Source: Mesaphorura yosii | Taxonomy: Eukaryota > Arthropoda > Collembola > Poduromorpha > Tullbergiidae | Direction: 5' to 3' | NCBI GenBank assembly: GCA_009869945.1 | Contig: WIXG01000216.1 | Span: 1 to 64,000, forward strand | Length of the DNA stretch: 64,000 bases | In this document: piece by piece, positions 1-12,700 of the stretch | Layout of the letters: every line of letters begins with the position of its first letter | How positions within the stretch are numbered: position 1 is the stretch's first letter | The notes under the pieces: generated by a model | What the model was told of the DNA's origin: nothing | The model's input: the letters and a program-made list of their open reading frames with translations, nothing else | Database searches by the model: none | Made by a program: the position numbers and the translations under genes

Positions 1-101
1 ACTAGCCAGCAGAGTGATTCCCATGCTAAAAGCATTACTCTGCTGGCAAGTAGGGTTTACTCTGCTACTCTGCTGGAAAGTACCCTACTCCACTGGCTAG
101 T
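1..101. repeat. Short inverted repeat (foldback)
   Basis: The segment starts ACTAGCCAGCAGAGT and ends ACTCCACTGGCTAGT, so its ends pair as an imperfect inverted repeat of about 15 bases. Inside are a perfect 10-base pair of arms (CCAGCAGAGT at 6-15 and ACTCTGCTGG at 36-45) and further copies of the ACTCTGCT word. It could be a small foldback or MITE-like element, or part of a larger element cut by the window edge. No coding capacity is seen. Confidence 0.5.
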
Positions 102-3100
102 ACAAGCGACTTCATTCCATGTCCTTTGTTCATGGAGCAATGCAGCCTGTGTACAAAACGAGACAGTGTACGACTCCCCTGGCTCAACATGAACTCTCCT
201 CTTTGTGCATCTAATATTTACATGTGCAACTGTTAAGGACGGATGTTCGGTTAACTGCAAACGGAGCAGTGTAAAATTACTGCAATGGATGCTTGTCAAT
301 TAATTAAGACTTAATCAATAACCAATCGTATTCACCAGCGCTGAGTCACGCGTTTTCATTGAAGTTACATCGAATACGTTTAGCGAATGCGAAGACCCAA
401 TGACAATGAGGTTTAACTGTAAGATGGGCCAAGAATATTGTCAGTCACACGATCAGTCGGAGTAATTCGAACTGGTCAATTAATTCGTTCAACTTTCAAA
501 CTGTACTTGTGACCCAAGAACTAGAATGAGAAAAGTATATAAACAACGCTTACGTCAATCTACACGGCGGACCAGAATTCAGGGGGTCAAGCTGATCTTC
601 AATGTACCGACCCGAACTAGCAAACAAATGTAGTGAACAAGTTCCAGTATCGATAAGCAGTCAACGACAGTTCCGGTCCAACTGGCGAGTCAAATCACTA
701 AAGCAATTGAGTATTCAAGACTCCGATTGCTACTAGACGCACTGACACCAATACAAGAATGTAAATAGTGGGCATTAACTTTAATGCGAGATGTAAGTAT
801 GTCAATAGCAGCAGTAAACCTACTTCAGCTATAATTCAGTTTCAGTTTAAATTGTCGGTATGAAACCCGCACTGCAAATGCACATTGGTGTATGTAGGTT
901 TATTGCAAAACAAAACACGGGCTTCGCTTTCAGCAGCAGTTGCAGTCCGGACCTGCGAGTTGGGCGAATGCAATTTTGCAAACCCACACAGCACAGAAGT
1001 AGTAGCGATATTATCGATGGCCGAAGTTGGTTGGTAGATGAGCTGGATGTGCGTACTCGGCTCGATGAATGTGTGGAGAGACGTAATGCAGAGGACAAGC
1101 CCCACAGCCAGAGAGAACTTGCTCAGATCCTGCAGCTCGGAATCGCTTCCACTTTCTGCTGGGCTCTTGCAAAATGCTTTAGCGGTGAGTCGTTGTACGC
1201 AGTGCTGATCTGCTTGAGTGTGTATTCGTAGTCGCAGCCGCTCTCCCAAATTACAGAGGAGATGAAGAGTGCCAGCCAATGGTCGACGTGCTCTCAAGCC
1301 AGCGCTTGGAGGCGTTCCACGCTTTGTTTTTTGTTTCGTTGCGTGACGGACGGGCTCAGTCGGATATGCAGTTAAGAAGAAACGAGCAGAATGATTTATG
1401 AGATAGTAATATTGGGGTTCGGCTGCATTCCTGCTTGTTCACTGAATAACATTGATATACGCAAGTACACTGATTGGGGCTACAAAAGTTCTGCCATGTC
1501 TTGTACCCGACTCCTCTTCAAGGAATAGCAATATGAAACCTCGAACCCTGCAATCAAGAAATACTGGAATTAAGCAAGATTTGCCTTCGTCTTAATTATT
1601 TGGTGCAGCACTTGGCGCTCAACCCGGATGGAACGGATGCAATGCAATGAATTTTCACAAAATTAGAAATCACCCAAATGCCAAGGTGGACACACAAGCG
1701 ATTCGACTCACTTTCAGGAGAATGATAGTTTAAAAGCTTGCACGGGCACTTCCGTCAAGTTCTTGATAATTTACCAATGATCGCTCATACCGGTGAGAAA
1801 AATAAATAAGTTCGATAGCTCTGCGTTTGGTGCCGTTTGAACAGTCTTGAAAAAGACTTTGATAGCGCGTGAAGTAGGAACGAAGTTCAAAAGTATGAGG
1901 GCATCTTCGATACACGGTTCCAGGTTCATTGTCGCTTTGTTTCTCTTATTTGAATTATCAAGACCAAAATAAACTACTCAAATTGCATTGATTATAAAAG
2001 GTGTATTATGAAATTAAAGAATAAATCGAAGCAATTCTAATGTTTCAAAACACTCATTGATTGAATTTTGGAGAACCAACGTTCCCAGCCGGAAAGCACT
2101 TCCTGCCAAGTTCAACAATTGACAATTAATCATTCTATTATTAATCATGAACCAAGCCAACAATGGTGTCTGGCTCGTACCCTTGGATTTTCAGTCAAGG
2201 CGTCGCAATCGCACCTATTATGAATGTTTCTGCACAATCATTTTCCGGTTTCATGCAATGCAGCAACTCGAGGCTGCAGAAAAGAGTCCGTTCCAAACAT
2301 ATCGACGCAACGCGGCGTTGTCAATTTTACCTGCAAGAGGGATTCCATCCAACATGAAGTTGTACACGCACCCAAGAGAAACAGAAGTGAGCAGTGCGTT
2401 GTTCCTGTTGCAGTTGCATTAGTTCATACTACGAATTCTTCATACCATTGCAGTCGCCTGATGTTTGCACTATTTCACTTGAAGTTGGCTGGGGTTGTTT
2501 TCGTATCTTTCTTCATTCACTATCGTCTACCACCAATTCATGCCGATGCTCAAACTGGATTGGCTGTCAACTTTGTATCTGTGGCTCTCATTGGATCTCA
2601 GAGCGTGAGCAGGAATACTTCTGCATTTTACGCAAGTCTCGCTAACTGAGGTGATGTGAGGTTCACTGCAGAGTAGAACTGTGGATGGGTGGAATCTGTT
2701 TTACCAACCCAATCTTTTACTTTAACTGTGCGTGCAGTGTGGTTGAAAATGCTCGTTTACGTTGTACGCGCTTGATGGACTCACTGGCAAGCAGTGGAGG
2801 CAGAAGTAGAAAAACTATGCACGGGTTTAGCACAAACATTTTCCTTCGAAGGGGGAGAATTTGGGGAAGGAAAACCTCATCCTGTCCCGTCTGATTTTAG
2901 GTACTTCCAGCTCTCGAACCGGATTATTCCAATCCAATCCCTGCTTTGCATTTGCACATAACTTGTGCGTAAGTGAGATGCGTGCCAAGCGGGAGGACAA
3001 TGGTCGTCAGTCGCCATTAATTACCCATTCTGTTAATGAATGACTCGAGCATTCGAGAGTTTGAATTTCGGACATGTTCCCGATCTGCCCTGTGATGCAA

Positions 3101-4200
3101 TCGTGCCGCACAATTTGATATGCCAAACGCTCAGTGACCTGTAGAGCTGATTTCTTACTGGCGCATAGTTTGATTGCGCTCAATGGACGATGGCTTTAGC
3201 ACTTTAACATCTTACGAGTCGAGCTGACAGGCATACAGTCAACTAATCGATGAGAGAACGACCCTGCTGAAATATGAACCAAACACTGGCACATTAATTA
3301 ATGTTGTGTCTAGTTTGCCGGTTTGCATTTACTTATTTTACTAGCCATTAAATACCTACAGAACACTTGACAGTATCCGAAAGGTTTAAGAGGCGTTTGG
3401 ATTTCTGTCTCCATTCTTGGTGGAGTAGAATTAGAGAAACTGAGATACGGCATCTGGAGGTTAAATAAATGTTAACTTGGAAGGGCAGCAATCTGGAATC
3501 GCTATTTCAAAAGACTTGGACTCTTTTTCAACTTGTACACAAACGTTTGTACTTAAATTATAAATTAACATCATGTTCTCTGAATCGAATTCGAAATGGA
3601 CTAGCGTCGTGGACAACGACGGGCTCGACTCAGCAGCAGACTCAAATACGGTGCCTAGGATTCCGGTTCATTCTGAGCGAGAACGCAGGAATCAGCAACA
3701 GGAGGTCCGGAAATTAGAAGGTCGGAACCGTGGCTCCTTTCCATCGGTGCATTGAATTGAATTCCCGTTTCTTTCATGTGCCACTTCGTTCATATTTTCA
3801 TGGTCCTGGTCCTGGGCTGTGCATTCTCGCCACACGCAACATAGCAAATGGCCTGTTCAAATCCTTGATCCGTCTCAATGTGGGCTCCAAACTTTAACCA
3901 AGGCGGACGAATGTTACGTTGCGCTCTTCTGAGAATCTTCTCAGCACTTTTCTGAACGATCACACACGACGACGAGAGAATACGGCGATAGGAGATGATC
4001 TGTGATCCGTCAGTCAATTACGTGATAAAAAACCTCCGTGTATTTCTTGAATCGGCGAACTTAGTTTAGAGTAAGTATTCCAAAATTCTTTAATTCTTGA
4101 GTGCTAAAGATAAAGTCGAGACTGGAAACCGGGAAGGAAAGGAGGCCCAGGTTTAATCAATTGTGCTGGTGACGTGCTGGACTGGTTCTCAAAGTCGACA
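102..4200. other. Upstream region, no supported gene
   Basis: No open frame here has recognisable domains or a consistent chain of splice sites. The longest frames (842-1297 minus, 2224-2649 plus) overlap other frames and look like chance. A short ATG frame at 3573-3755 has a plausible composition but does not join in phase to the nucleoporin exon at 4201. The stretch just before 4201 probably holds the nucleoporin promoter and 5' leader. Confidence 0.5.
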
Positions 4201-7200
4201 ATGAGTGACAGAATTAATTTTCGTGAGTCTATTGACAATCTTCGTCAATTAATTAGTCAGCATTCTGATGACTGGTGGCCACATTTTCTCATATTTAGTG
4301 AGCATGTAGATAGACACTACTTAATCGGCGCGACTGGGCTGCTGATTTTGTTCCTGATAGCTGGAAATATTTCGTCATTCATTGACTTTGTGCTATTTTG
4401 TACGTTTGTGCTCATAACAAGTATCAAAATTTGGAAATATTGGCAAGTTCTTGAACGAAAGTCCCGGAGAAAACCCATCACAACCCAGCCAGTCATCACG
4501 ACGAGTGGAAATTATCCAACTTTACAGAAACGAAAGTATGGAAAGAGGTTATCTCAAGAAGGCACGAATGATGAGGGGTGCGAGAATTCCCCGGCGTCAT
4601 CCAGGTTCGGCGATGGTGAAGATGCGTCAACATTTGAGGCGTCCCAGAGAGGATCCAGACGAAGTCAGAGATATCCTTTGAGCTTGAGGTAAGTAATTGA
4701 CAACCAACAAGAGAACCATAATGGTAGTAAAGAAGTCTTATCTTTTGTGGGACGAGTTAAATCACTTGAATAATAAAAATCTTTATATTATAGGGAGTGG
4801 TCATCAGTCACAAGTCCTGGATTCACAACAAGGGTTGTGCAACAGGCTGGAATTTCCAACAGCAGCTTTGGGGAGGAAAGAAATTGGAACAGATCACCAT
4901 TTCAATACTCTCGGGACAAAAATCTGCAAGTCGGTGAAGTTGCGTATGGATCCAAATTGAAACGGAGTCGACGCAGTGGCAGCCCCTATCAGTCAGAAAA
5001 AACGCCGTCGATGGATATTATAAGCTGGACCCGAAATAGATCACTCACACCTACGACTTACATTTCTTTTAACTCACGAGAACCAGAGAAGGATAAAGAA
5101 GATTACGTGAAGACAGCACCATTAAGAAATATAAGTCAAATGTCCGCAAACCGAAATGGAGGGCTTGGCGGTATACCACATTCCAGTATAATTGGAAAGA
5201 ATCACAGTCAGTTAGTGGCATCGGCAAATAATATTCTGGAAAATTCCAAATCATCCTATAATAGTCCCACTTCCACTTCGAGTCTAACGCCGACTCCACC
5301 TCCTTCGAGTATATTAGAAGCTCTAGCTAATCGAAAACGGTGAGTTACCTTCTGTTTCACTTTTTCACATTACATTCATTCAGACTTCCTCCTTTTTCTC
5401 AGCTTCTGAGTAAATTTTGTGTTTGCACAGGATTCGGGATTCTGAGGCAGGCTTTCAGAGTTCTCAATCACCAGCTCAAAACAGACGAACTTCAATTCCT
5501 AGCATCTACAATGAAGACTTGGCTAAGGGCTCGAAAAGAGTCAAATTTCTTTCTCACACGCACGACGCGAACACCGTCTTACCCTATTCAATGATGCCGT
5601 TGCCAGACATGAGAGTAAATGAAGACGAACCGATGATGGCTACAGAATCAATTCTTGATCAATTGAATCAAACAGAGAAACGATACCTTCCGGAGGAGGA
5701 TTCGCCTCCTTCATACAATAGGCAGGGTCCCAAAAAGATGAGGCCCAACAATGTCGTCGGATCGAGGAATGTACCTGCGACGAGTCCGGCGAGAAAACGG
5801 AAAATTATGAATTCCCTAGGCCCCCTGGATGAAGAGGTACAAGAAAAGTCAACCAAAATGTGCAATTGCACAGAATGTTACGACGAGGTAAGACTTGCTG
5901 TAGTAAATGGGCTGGTAGCCCATTTAGTAAATCAGCTCCTTGCCTTAACCTAATGAATGTCTTTCTATAATTTGCAGCTGGCCGGAGCTAAGGTAGACCA
6001 ATATGGCAATAGTCTTCTCAAGAATTCAGTCGACGGGGATAGCTCCAGAGAGACAAGATCCAAAACCATACGTAAAGTTGTTGATCAAGCCACTGAAACC
6101 GAGCCCGTCTTCTCGACTGAAACTAGGTCTGCACCTTATCCGTATCATCAATTACTGGCATTCTTTTCTGCTTCGACATACCACCTGACTAGGATGTGTT
6201 TACTTACGTCTAGATTGGTAGAGACTGCAAAGCCAAGGGTAATTACAAAGGAACAGTTCAAACACGACAAAAATCTGAGGCAGAAGCGACTGCAGATAAT
6301 GTTGGAATTGTCAAAAGAAAAGAGTAAGACAATCTCTAGTTCTATATCAGGAACCAGTAAACGTTGAAATCGATATTAAGCCATTATTTAATTTACTTAT
6401 TGGTGTCACAGAAGCAAAGCTTGAAACGTTGAACTCAAGAGCTCTTACTAACTTCTCCTCGTGCCAAGCAAACGGGATTGGAACCAATATTACGACTCCG
6501 GCTCCTAGTCCTATGCTAAGCGCTCCAGGAACTCCTGCAGCAGGTGAGAGTCATTCACACACCAAATTTTTCGGCTTATTCTTAATTAACCGGACCGATG
6601 TTATTTCTCGTAATTCTGCAGAATCAACAAGGGCCGTGGTTGAGGGTGAGCACCCTATTCAACCTGTGGTATCGTCCGTGGGGCCGACAACAACGACAAC
6701 TTCTCCTCCAGTATTTTCACCACCCACAACCACTTCTAACCAAGAGACGACACAAGCTCCTAACAGTTCACAACCTTGGGGATCTTGTAAGTCCAGCTTA
6801 ACCAGATTAGTCACCTTCTTCAACCATGAACAAACTAACTTTGAATTTGAATGTTGAATTTATCTAGCTTTGGGTGGTCCAAGTGATACACAGCAAAAGG
6901 AAGTTCCTCGATCCAATAACTTGACTACGTCATTTTCTTCTTTCCCAAATACGAGCTCTGCCGTACCGAGCTTCGTGAATACCAGTAAGACGTCTGGTAA
7001 CACCGTGATTGAAGGAAATAAGGAGCAGAATTTAACAGACCACCCTAAAGCAGCAAATCTGTTTCAGTTTGGTAAATCTGGATCTGAGCAAGGTAAGAAA
7101 GAAACTAGCTATTTACGACCAAATAAATATTAGTTAACATTAAAGTTTTCATTTCTGAATTTTGGACCTGCAGGTGGTTTTACGTTTGCTCAATCGGCCG

Positions 7201-9072
7201 AGCCTTCCTCCGCTTCTGTTCCACCATCTACAACAATAGTACCTACGCCAGCAACCACGACTCCAGTTTCCACTCCCGCAAAACCGCAATTTAATTGGGG
7301 ATCACGTAAGACTCAAAGCTAGATAGTATTTGTGTATTCTTCGTGTATTTGTGAGACTACTGGTTTTTTTTTATTAATTTAAATTCAATAGCAATAGCAA
7401 GCTCTTCTGGTGACGCCGAACCTAAGGAAATTCCTCGGTCAAATAATTTTAGCCAGTCATTTTCGTTTGCCGGAAACACGAGCTTCACCGGGCCGGGTTC
7501 AGCCCTTCCAAACCTTGCTAATACTAACAACCCATCTAATAGCACGACGATCGATGGGTCGCTAGCTAGCGAAACACCAAATAGGCTTAATCCCCTTTCA
7601 AATCGGGTTGAATTTGGTAGGCCTGCTTCTGAAGAAGGTAATGCATTAAAAAAAGTCTAAAGCACCAAATTTCAATTGTGCTACGTTCAAAACTATGTTT
7701 GTAGCGAAAAAGGACATACCATCGTCCAATACATTCAACAATTCTGTCGTATTTGGTTCCGGAAACACGGGTTCCACTATATCAAGCTTTGGGAATTCCG
7801 TCAGTAAGCCAGCTGATAGCACTTGGAACGCCAGGTCACTAAATAATAATCAGTCAAGTGCCCCAAATGCTTCTTTGACCACGTTTCAATTTGGCAAGCC
7901 CGCACCTGAAGCAGGTATAGAAACCAATTCATTCGAAGGGTTGCAACTGTGTATAGTTTTAAATTTACTCAAATTTTGTAGCCAAGAAAGATACACCGGC
8001 TTCCAATACACCCAACAATTCTTTCTCATTTGGCTCTGGAAGTACGAGCTCTACGACGCCAAGCTTTGCGAATACTAACAAGCCATCTGATAACACTGCG
8101 ACCGTCACACCTGTAATTAAAGACCAGAATAGCTCAAGTGCGCCAACTCCATCTTTAAATACGTTTCAGTTTGGCAAACCTGCGTCTGAGCCTGGTAAAA
8201 AGAATTTCCGAATATTGCGAAAGAATAATATGGCTAGATTTCGAATACCCCCTTAGTTCTCAACCGACTTTCCAACTATTGCATATTTATGATAATTTCT
8301 AATTTGCCTTTGCGAATAGAGAAAGGGCTTGTGCCTTCTGTGTTTCAAATCATGACTTCGGGTTCTGGTTTACAGGTGGTTTCACTTTTGCTCCGTCGGC
8401 CGGATTTTCGCCTGCGCCAACCACAACAGCTTCTAGTACAGATACGATGTCCGGCTTCTTCAAGCCACAAGGGTTTACTTTCGCATCATGTAAGTTTTGT
8501 GTAACTTATTTATTAACTTCATCTCGTATGATCTATCTTAGTACAACTTGGTAGAATTTTTAGTGTACCGAAATACTGATTATAATTATCTTCTAGCGTT
8601 TGGAAGCTCTTCCGGTTTGAACCAGCAACAAGAAAATTCTCAGTCGAATACCTTGGCTCAATCCAATCAACAGCTTTCATCATTCGGAAGTACAAGTTCC
8701 AACTTTAGCTTTGGGAACGCCAGCCAGCCTAGTAACACTGTGGTCGATGGGACATTAAGCAAGGATCAACCTCAGGCAAATGCACCAAGTCCCTCTTCCA
8801 ACCTGTTTCAGTTTGGCACACCTGCATCCACATCAGAATCAGGTATGTCTTCATTTAGCTGTCTCTCCTTTGTGTCGTCAAATTCAGTTTCCCGTTGTCA
8901 TTTACCTAATTTTGCAGCAGGTGCTGGTGGCTTCAATTTCGTTCCACCGGGTGGCTTTTCACCGGCGGGGAGCGCGTCTCCAAACCCGATGTTCTCTTTC
9001 GGCAGTTCTCCTGCAGCTGGCACAGCAGCGCCCAGGCGACGAATTACTGCACGTGGAAGAAAGTACCGATGA
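4201..9072 (+). CDS. Pom121: POM121-like FG-repeat pore-membrane nucleoporin
   Basis: Predicted nuclear pore component of about 1195 residues, close to vertebrate POM121 in length. Coding exons: 4201-4688, 4794-5339, 5431-5887, 5978-6126, 6214-6323, 6412-6543, 6622-6786, 6868-7092, 7174-7305, 7392-7637, 7705-7914, 7982-8194, 8376-8489, 8597-8842, 8918-9072; all junctions keep frame. Residues 41-77 form one long or two adjacent membrane segments. Basic, Ser-rich segments with NLS-like runs follow (KLKRSRR, ARKRKI). A block near ESILDQLNQTEKR and an acidic/basic stretch after it resembles the VLSALKEKEKK region of POM121, as I remember that sequence. The second half carries FG motifs (FQFGKPASE, FSFGNAS). 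The C-terminus is arginine-rich (RRRITARGRKYR), as in POM121 and Nup153. By family it would sit in the pore membrane and bind transport receptors through FG repeats. Nup153 is the main alternative, but it lacks an N-terminal membrane segment and no RanBP2 fingers are seen here. The ATG at 4201 is chosen as the first in frame. Confidence 0.8.
6868..8842 (+). repeat. Tandemly duplicated FG-repeat exons
   Basis: Exons at 6868-7092, 7392-7637, 7705-7914, 7982-8194 and 8597-8842 encode variants of one unit of about 70-80 residues. Each has a Ser/Asn-rich start, a phenylalanine cluster (SFSF, VVFGSG, FSFGSG), an N-T-x-K/Q-P-S type centre, and an end like FQFGKPAS followed by a Glu-Gly splice. All begin and end in phase 1. 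Shorter phase 1-1 exons starting GGFTFA (7174-7305 and 8376-8489) are a second unit, also duplicated. Confidence 0.8.
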
Positions 9073-9226
9073 AGCAATGGTGATCTTGAATTAATCTGAA
9101 ATTAAATACGCCTATCCTGAAATAATCTAAGTAAATGTAATGAATCACTACATTATACAATTAAAACTTTTGAATTACTTTCATGTATCCATGAAGGAAT
9201 GTGTTCCTTTTCCTTTCCTTTGACTT

Positions 9227-9232
9227 AATAAA
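9227..9232 (+). terminator. AATAAA polyadenylation signal of the POM121-like gene
   Basis: AATAAA lies 155 bases after the stop codon of the nucleoporin gene. It is the first canonical signal downstream, about 480 bases before the Hyperkinetic start codon. Confidence 0.5.
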
Positions 9233-9710
9233 TATAAAGCATAGATCACACATTCGAAATGTGTAAATCTAACCTCTTTGAAACGTTGAGGACTCAAGAG
9301 CCAGAACCAGAACCCAACACAGCTTATCCCTGAGAGCTGGTTTGAGACGAGATGCACACTAGACAAGCTTGTGGTATTGCGTCGTCTCATTTTGCACAAA
9401 TTCTTTCTTTGTAGAGTCAGTCTCGCCTTGCACTTTGTTGCATCAGGTTTGTGACAGTTTCCTGGTCTTGTTCCTCTTACAAAACATTTAACTTTGATTA
9501 AAAAACGGGATTTCGCTCTATAGAGAGATACGCACTTCATGACCTCTCAGTTGTGAAGTCTTCGATGAATTTCAGATTAAAACCGTAATCTTAAGCGTTG
9601 AACGTTGTGAAGCATTTATGACCACCGGCCCAAGTTGACTTTGTGAAGAGCGAGTGCGAGCGAGAGAGTGGTGGTCGTTTAAGTGAAGCAGTGGCGAACT
9701 GAATTTAGTC
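9233..9710. other. Intergenic stretch and Hk leader
   Basis: No coding frame is supported. The stretch separates two plus-strand genes and probably contains the promoter and 5' untranslated leader of the Hk transcript that uses the ATG at 9711. No clear TATA box was recognised. Confidence 0.4.
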
Positions 9711-12700
9711 ATGTTCCATTGGGAGGGAGACAGCATTCCAGCCAGCAGCAGAAGCACAGCGGTCAACGGGGACGAAGCGCTAAGTGAGTATCTCATACCT
9801 GAGTCTGACCAAAGCATGGAAACTGCTCCAAGCAGGGTGGACGCAATGATGTCGTCCACCGTGCCAGTCACGGTGACCACGTTTTATGACCCCATAAGCA
9901 CGGGTAGCGAAGAAACAAAGCAGGACGATTGTGCCAACAGGTTTGTGTGTAGACCAAATACCCGGACTGCAGTGCGGTGATTGTGGTGCGAATTATGCGA
10001 CAAATTAAACGCGTCGGAGTCCCGAGTGCAATTTTAACACACGCCCAGCGAAGCGCGCTCTTACAAACTAATGCCTTGCTGGTTTATAAGTTTTTTTTCT
10101 TACTTACGACGCACTGACGCTGATAATTAAATTCAAGTCAGGCCGCATTTGCTCAGTACCCGCCAGTAATTTTGCAACTCGTAATGATCGTGCCCTAGAC
10201 ACTAAGCACTCGACTTACTTCTTTTATTTCTTGATAGGAATAAGTAAGCAGTAAATTGAAATTGCAATACTCTTCATGCGTCCGGTTAGACTGGCACTTT
10301 CACCCATTACCATTTATTTGCATGAGATTTTGCAGCCCATCTTATTAGCATGCGCCTCACAATTCGCTTTTCGTGGAACCCATTAAGCCAGGATCAAAAA
10401 GACAGACGGGATTTTTCTACGTCTGCAACTTACGTGATGTCGTTTTGCTGCAACCAGAACAAGCTCCTAATTTTTTTTATTGCAGGAGATTCACAGCCCA
10501 TTCCACTTGTAGTGGCTGCAATTGCGTGTCTTCTATTTTTATTCCGTTTTTAAAACCCAGACAGCGCAGTAACTTCATGCCATACTTGATGCTTCATGCC
10601 TATTGTGCTTTTTCTTCCGGAATACATTCCGGGTCGTAATTCTTATACACTTTTCAGCCTGTCTTGTATCACGTTAGCTCAAGAACAAGAATGCGACCTG
10701 CAAACACGCCAAAGAGGAATTTATTGCAGATTGTGGCGCATTGTGGAAGGATGAATTGTAGTTGATGGGTATCGATTTTGTACCGATTATTATGCAGTTG
10801 AAACCTGGCCGACTTCCTCTGTCTGTCTACTTTGCATCATTGCATTGTTCTCGTTTCCCAGCACTTGCCATTTTAGTTCGATTAATCACTGCCGTGGTGG
10901 AGAATGTCTCCATGTTCACGCTTGGTCTGTAATGCTTTGGCAAGTACGACTTATTAAATCGGTTCAATTATGCATTCGTAATTCGCATCAGCACACGTGC
11001 GGGCGATAACAGAAAACGGAAGGTGATCGCTTATTCCACAGTTTCAGAGTGAAAGCCCAGTTGAGACTTTCGTTCCCCATGCAGCTTTCAAATTGCTTAT
11101 TGTTTTCCTCAGAATTACAGTGTCTCTCAGTGCTGTCATAAAGAGCTTGAGCCGAGCCTATTACATTACAGCGTTGTATTTGATAGCTTGAGCTTAGGCT
11201 TAAGTCTAAGATTGTTTTGTGGTTGTCTATTTCTCCACTCTACTTGCTCGCATGGCCAAGACGCAATGCAGTATTCTTATTCCAATTCCGCAGGTTATTA
11301 CATTAAGCGTGTTGTGCTGCTGCTGTTCTGACTGCTCAGTTGAGGTTGTACGAGCTGTGTGCTTTGCACCAGCTCCAAGCACTGAATGGAGAAAACAGAA
11401 CAGAACAGTGATAGCAACAACTGACTGTTAACACGATATTTATGATACCTCTTTAAATTCACTGTTCGAGTTCACATTCGCACTGCATCGACAACTCACT
11501 GTTCACCAATTATTCACGCTGCACTGCATTGCCCAAAACTTTGGATAATTTGAGAAATTGCTGGTCTTTGCTGTGAACAAATTACTTTAAATACTTTATG
11601 TATACTTTCGAGCACGCACTCGCCACACCACACGAATTGTAATCAGAGCCCGAGATCTTGCTCTCACCGCAGGTCGAGTGCAGTGCACGCACGATGCACG
11701 CAACTCGGGTCATGTACCTGTTTGACCCGTGTTATATGGTAATTATGCACGAGGTGCGCAAATAACAGCAATTATTTATGCAAATCATGGACTTTGGTTC
11801 CAGTAAACTTTGTAACAGAAATTTTCAAGCTCCACATTCAAGCGTGGCGTTGAAATTCAGGTCATGTCTAAGAATTGTCTACTGCAGTGTTGCACTAGTG
11901 CTGCACAGATTGGCAATAAAATCCAGATGTTGTGAGCACGTTTGCTGACGGACGCTTGCAGCTAAAGTACTGACGAGGGAAAAGGAGCAAACTGAGTTGT
12001 GATTGTAACACGTGGTGACGCGCATGGCGAATCACAGATTGGGCGATTTTCGATCGGAAAGATTTCCAAATGCCAGAGCAATCCAGAGTCGGTCTTGCTT
12101 TCTCTTAAACTTCGACGCTGTTTCAGCAAACAGACGCAAACAAAACTGGTATCGTAATTTACGTTGTGATTCCTCGCCTTGATTCAACCTTCTGAGAGTT
12201 TCATCCATTCGCCCATTTCTGACTGAGAAAGTGCTGCCTTGCGTGCGAGTACACTGCAGGAGGTTTCCTTTTTACCAAAGTGAGAGTTGCCGGGTAAAGA
12301 ATTCATGTGTTGTTAAAAATTCATTGACTGCCGTGAAGTGTAAAGCCATTCTAGACTGAGGAAAGCAAAACAGCTACACCGCTTGGGAGAAATTCCTTCG
12401 GCCAACTGCTCTATTGCTCCTTTGCGTCGAGCGAAGTTGATGCTTTTTGTGCTTGACATGCGGGCTCGTAGCGTCTTTTTCTGTCCACTTCAAACCTGCT
12501 CCGCATAGGTTTTTCACTTACCGTTTAATAATTAAACAATTCTTTCCTTCCACGTAATGAGGCTTTAGAAGTACGACGTGAGATGCACGGAATGCATTCG
12601 TAATGGCAGTGTTTCTCTGCAGTGCAGTGGCAATCCTTTTATTTTTAGCCATCGCCGCCGTGTTCATTCGTAATAACTTCATTAACTTTATTAGAATACT

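Noticed and set aside
842-1297. Overlapping open frames on both strands near 1 kb
   Set aside because: Frames on both strands are open together, with no domain or splice logic, so neither is supported.
2224-2649. 141-codon plus-strand frame
   Set aside because: A second frame is open over the same bases and nothing recognisable is encoded.
3573-3755. ATG frame of 60 codons upstream of the nucleoporin, possible first exon
   Set aside because: Its composition is plausible, but no strong donor gives a phase that joins to the 4201 exon, and no polypyrimidine acceptor lies before 4201.
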